Shown here one piece after another: positions 12,880-14,785 of a stretch of 14,785 bases of DNA. The translations under genes were made by a program, and so were the position numbers. The notes beneath the pieces were generated by a model. The model saw only the letters and a list, made by a program, of their open reading frames with translations. It was not told the origin of the DNA and ran no database searches. The stretch's first letter is position 1; each line of letters begins with the position of its first letter. The DNA is from Gemmatimonadota bacterium (GTDB lineage: Bacteria > GCA-2686955), in contig JALXCG010000607.1 of NCBI GenBank assembly GCA_026991065.1, forward strand, positions 1 through 14,785, in the 5' to 3' direction.

Positions 12880-14364
12880 TCAGTCGATATAGCCCAATGC
12901 CTGAAGCTGCTTGCGCATCGCCGGTGACAGTTCGGCGTTGCCCCCGGAGCCGCGATCAAGCGCCAGCCAGGCCAGAATCTTGCTCCGCATCCGCTCCACC
13001 CGCTCCGGCTCGACTGCGCTCAGGTCGTTGTTCTCGCCGGGGTCAGCCACCAGATCGTAGAGTTCCTCCGCAGCGTGGCGATAGACCAACGGATCGACAT
13101 CATCCCGGCCTTCGAGCAGCGAGATAATCAGCTTCCAACGCCCCTCGATCATCGCAACCGCCGCACCGTTTGCATGCTCGATAAAGATCGGCATCGGCGC
13201 CACCTCCCCCGTGCCGCGCAGCAGTGGCACCAGACTTCGCCCGGGAAGTTCCTGCCCCGCATCGAGACCGGCCAACTCCAGAAGAGTGGGCGCAATATCG
13301 ATCCCCTGCACCACTTCGGTTCGGCGCTGTCCCGCCAGCAGATCGCCGGGATGCCAGAAGATCAGTGGCACGCGCACCGACGGCGAATAGATACCGCGGT
13401 GATCAAAAAACACACCGCCCTTGCCGAACACCTCGCCATGATCGCCGGTCAGCGCGACCACCGGCGCACCCGCGCCCTGCGGCGCTTCGAGCGCCGCAAA
13501 GAGCCGGCCGAGGGCAGTGTCGGTCTGTAGAATCTCCGCATCGTAGAGCGACCGAAAAGAGGCCACCTCTGCTTCCGTCCAGTGGACACCGTTGTAGATC
13601 ATCGCCTCAATCGGGATCTCGCGGCGGTAGGTTGCCTCGTAGAGTTCCCGCTCCATCGGCGTCAGATCCGGTTGCTGGAGAAAAAGATCATCCAGCGAAA
13701 GCTCGCGATCGAAAACCTTCCCCATGGTCGCTACCCGGCCGGCGCGCCCGGTTCCGAGCGCCTTTTCGTAAGGCGGATCCGGGATGTAGGGCATGTGCGG
13801 ATCAAAAACATGGATCCAGATAAAGTAGGGGTGGCTCCCCTGATCCGCGATCCACTGCAGCGCCCAATCAACCGCCTCCGACGCCGGCCGGGTCCAATCC
13901 GGGAATGCATCCTCGGGAGTGCCGGGCCGCGGCTTCACATCCATGAACTGATCGAACCCGCGCCCCAGGCCGGAGTGCGCTTGATTCAGATGCCCGGTGC
14001 TGATCACCGCGGCTGTGGCGTAACCGGCATCGTGAAACCGCTCGGCCAGCGTGGGAATGTCGGTGCGGGCAAAGCCGAGTGTATTGTCGCTCACACCATG
14101 GGTTTTCACATAGCGCCCGGTCATGATCGTCGTATGCGACGGATTGGTGCTGTTGGTTTGGCTATAGGCCGTCTCAAAAAGCACCCCCTGCGCCGCCAGT
14201 TCAGCGATGCGGGGGGAAGTCGGGCGCTCATAGCCATAGGCGGAGAGATGGTCGGAGCGCTGCGTGTCGATCGTGATCAGCACCACGGAGGGCCCGTCCG
14301 GCCCGCCGCAGGCCGCCAACCAAAACAGCGCGAGCGGCGCCAGTAGAAGAAGTTTGCGCTTCAT
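12880..14364 (-). CDS. Sulfatase-fold (alkaline phosphatase superfamily) lipoprotein lacking the formylglycine Cys/Ser
   Basis: 494 residues. The signal peptide MKRKLLLLAPLALFWLAAC has lipobox LAAC (Cys19). Metal and active-site motifs of the sulfatase/alkaline phosphatase fold are present: LITIDT (D33), HVFDPHMPY and ALTGDHGE (DH metal ligands). At the nucleophile position the canonical [CS]-x-P-S-R is replaced by T73-N-P-S-H, so the residue converted to formylglycine in true sulfatases is Thr. Related families with 'T.PSH' are widespread and may be phosphoesterases or phosphotransferases, so sulfate ester hydrolysis should not be assumed. ATG 14364 is chosen over a TTG at 14367; GGAA lies about eight bases upstream. 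It is predicted in the periplasm, membrane-anchored. No sulfatase-maturing enzyme is present. Confidence 0.85.
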   Translation of the reverse strand: MKRKLLLLAPLALFWLAACGGPDGPSVVLITIDTQRSDHLSAYGYERPTSPRIAELAAQGVLFETAYSQTNSTNPSHTTIMTGRYVKTHGVSDNTLGFARTDIPTLAERFHDAGYATAAVISTGHLNQAHSGLGRGFDQFMDVKPRPGTPEDAFPDWTRPASEAVDWALQWIADQGSHPYFIWIHVFDPHMPYIPDPPYEKALGTGRAGRVATMGKVFDRELSLDDLFLQQPDLTPMERELYEATYRREIPIEAMIYNGVHWTEAEVASFRSLYDAEILQTDTALGRLFAALEAPQGAGAPVVALTGDHGEVFGKGGVFFDHRGIYSPSVRVPLIFWHPGDLLAGQRRTEVVQGIDIAPTLLELAGLDAGQELPGRSLVPLLRGTGEVAPMPIFIEHANGAAVAMIEGRWKLIISLLEGRDDVDPLVYRHAAEELYDLVADPGENNDLSAVEPERVERMRSKILAWLALDRGSGGNAELSPAMRKQLQALGYID

Positions 14365-14395
14365 CAAGCATTCCGGAAAGTCCGATCACCAGGAG

Positions 14396-14419
14396 CCTGT
14401 CGCCGGGGGGCGCGGCAGG
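14396..14419 (-). terminator. GC-rich hairpin between the beta-barrel and sulfatase-like genes
   Basis: CCTGTCGC (14396-14403) pairs with GCGGCAGG (14412-14419) with one G-T wobble and an 8-base loop. It lies about 124 bases past the beta-barrel stop and about 32 bases before the sulfatase-like start. It has no U-tract, so termination is doubtful. The remainder of the spacer 14365-14542 shows nothing recognisable. Confidence 0.25.
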
Positions 14420-14542
14420 TGTCGAACGACGCTTAGAGTGGAACGGTCCTTCCGCCGGGAAGAGCTTGCCCGAAACTACGACAAACCCGGCGCAAAGACC
14501 TGCTTGGTGAAGGGTAGCAGAGGGAACGGCGCCGCATCGCCA

Positions 14543-14785
14543 TCAAAGTCCGAAACGCAAACCGACCCAGGCGGAGGCGCCGGAAAGATCGACCCGTGTA
14601 ATGTAGATCTTGTCACCGCTGCGCTCTCTTTGCGACACCACATTGTGGGCGTAGCGCAATTCACCGACCACGCTCACCGTATCGCTCAGGTGGAGCCCCG
14701 CGCCGCCACCAAATTGCCAGGCGAAGCCGCCGTAGAGATCGCGGCTGATGTTCCCGTCGTGCTCCTCGACGGTCCACACAATGCC
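14543..14785 (-). CDS. Outer-membrane beta-barrel protein, C-terminal part (5' end outside window)
   Basis: The frame is open from the window edge and ends at 14543. The ~80 visible residues form alternating polar/hydrophobic strands: DLYGGFAWQFGGGAGLHL, SVVGELRYAHNV, YITRVDLSGASAWVGLRFGL. This is the pattern of OmpW/OmpA-like small porin-type barrels ('GGG..y.ls....l..e.RY', with the last strand ending VGLrFgL). The final residue is Leu rather than the typical Phe. The exact family cannot be told without the N-terminal part. It is followed by the sulfatase-like gene on the same strand. Confidence 0.7.
   Translation of the reverse strand, partial: GIVWTVEEHDGNISRDLYGGFAWQFGGGAGLHLSDTVSVVGELRYAHNVVSQRERSGDKIYITRVDLSGASAWVGLRFGL

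Noticed and set aside
1-14785. CRISPR arrays, tRNA or rRNA genes, transposase genes or attachment sites
   Set aside because: No regularly spaced repeats, no cloverleaf or conserved rRNA sequence, and no transposase or integrase motif was found on either strand.

Overview
This is a GC-rich bacterial chromosomal window from a diderm. It encodes three proteins with lipobox signal peptides and the C-terminal strands of an outer-membrane beta-barrel. The mix of genes (sulfatase-like lipoprotein, beta-helix lipoprotein with an NNWWGD-type end, FapA/DUF342 protein, REC-REC-HisKA regulator) would fit one of the uncultured candidate phyla near the FCB group or the deltaproteobacterial assemblage. No rRNA or tRNA is present to fix the lineage. 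I see no tRNA, rRNA, CRISPR array, insertion sequence or prophage gene.

Layout. 1-198 (+) is the 3' end of uvrA, overlapping tail-to-tail with a Nudix hydrolase gene (143-631, -). Next on the minus strand come a secreted lipoprotein (700-1686), a GGDEF-fold protein with a destroyed active site but an intact I-site (1925-2662), and a large FapA/DUF342 protein with three tandem N-terminal modules (2860-5181). A 331-bp divergent spacer separates these from a plus-strand pair joined by an ATGA overlap: a REC-REC-HisKA regulator without a kinase ATPase domain (5513-6694) and a WbpA-type UDP-GlcNAc 6-dehydrogenase (6691-8007). All remaining genes are on the minus strand: a divergent flagellin-like protein behind a good sigma-54 promoter match (8093-8890), a ClpP peptidase (9206-9790), RarA/MgsA (9984-11300, TTG start), a beta-helix lipoprotein (11355-12650), a sulfatase-fold lipoprotein with Thr in place of the formylglycine Cys (12880-14364), and the C-terminus of an outer-membrane beta-barrel (14543-14785).

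How the genes may work together. The stretch 1925-8935 is the most interesting. It holds a probable c-di-GMP receptor, a multi-domain FapA protein, a phospho-relay-like regulator translationally coupled to a polysaccharide precursor enzyme, and a flagellin-like protein under an apparent sigma-54 promoter. Together these suggest a module controlling surface structures (motility or exopolysaccharide). That is an inference from neighbourhood and motifs; no experimental system is recognised. The flanking genes are housekeeping DNA repair and replication genes (uvrA, rarA), proteolysis (clpP) and envelope proteins.

Most genes are preceded by a recognisable GGAG/AGGAG-type ribosome binding site, and these decide several starts (clpP, GGDEF protein, flagellin-like protein, FapA protein). 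Several genes are followed by GC-rich hairpins without a U-tract.
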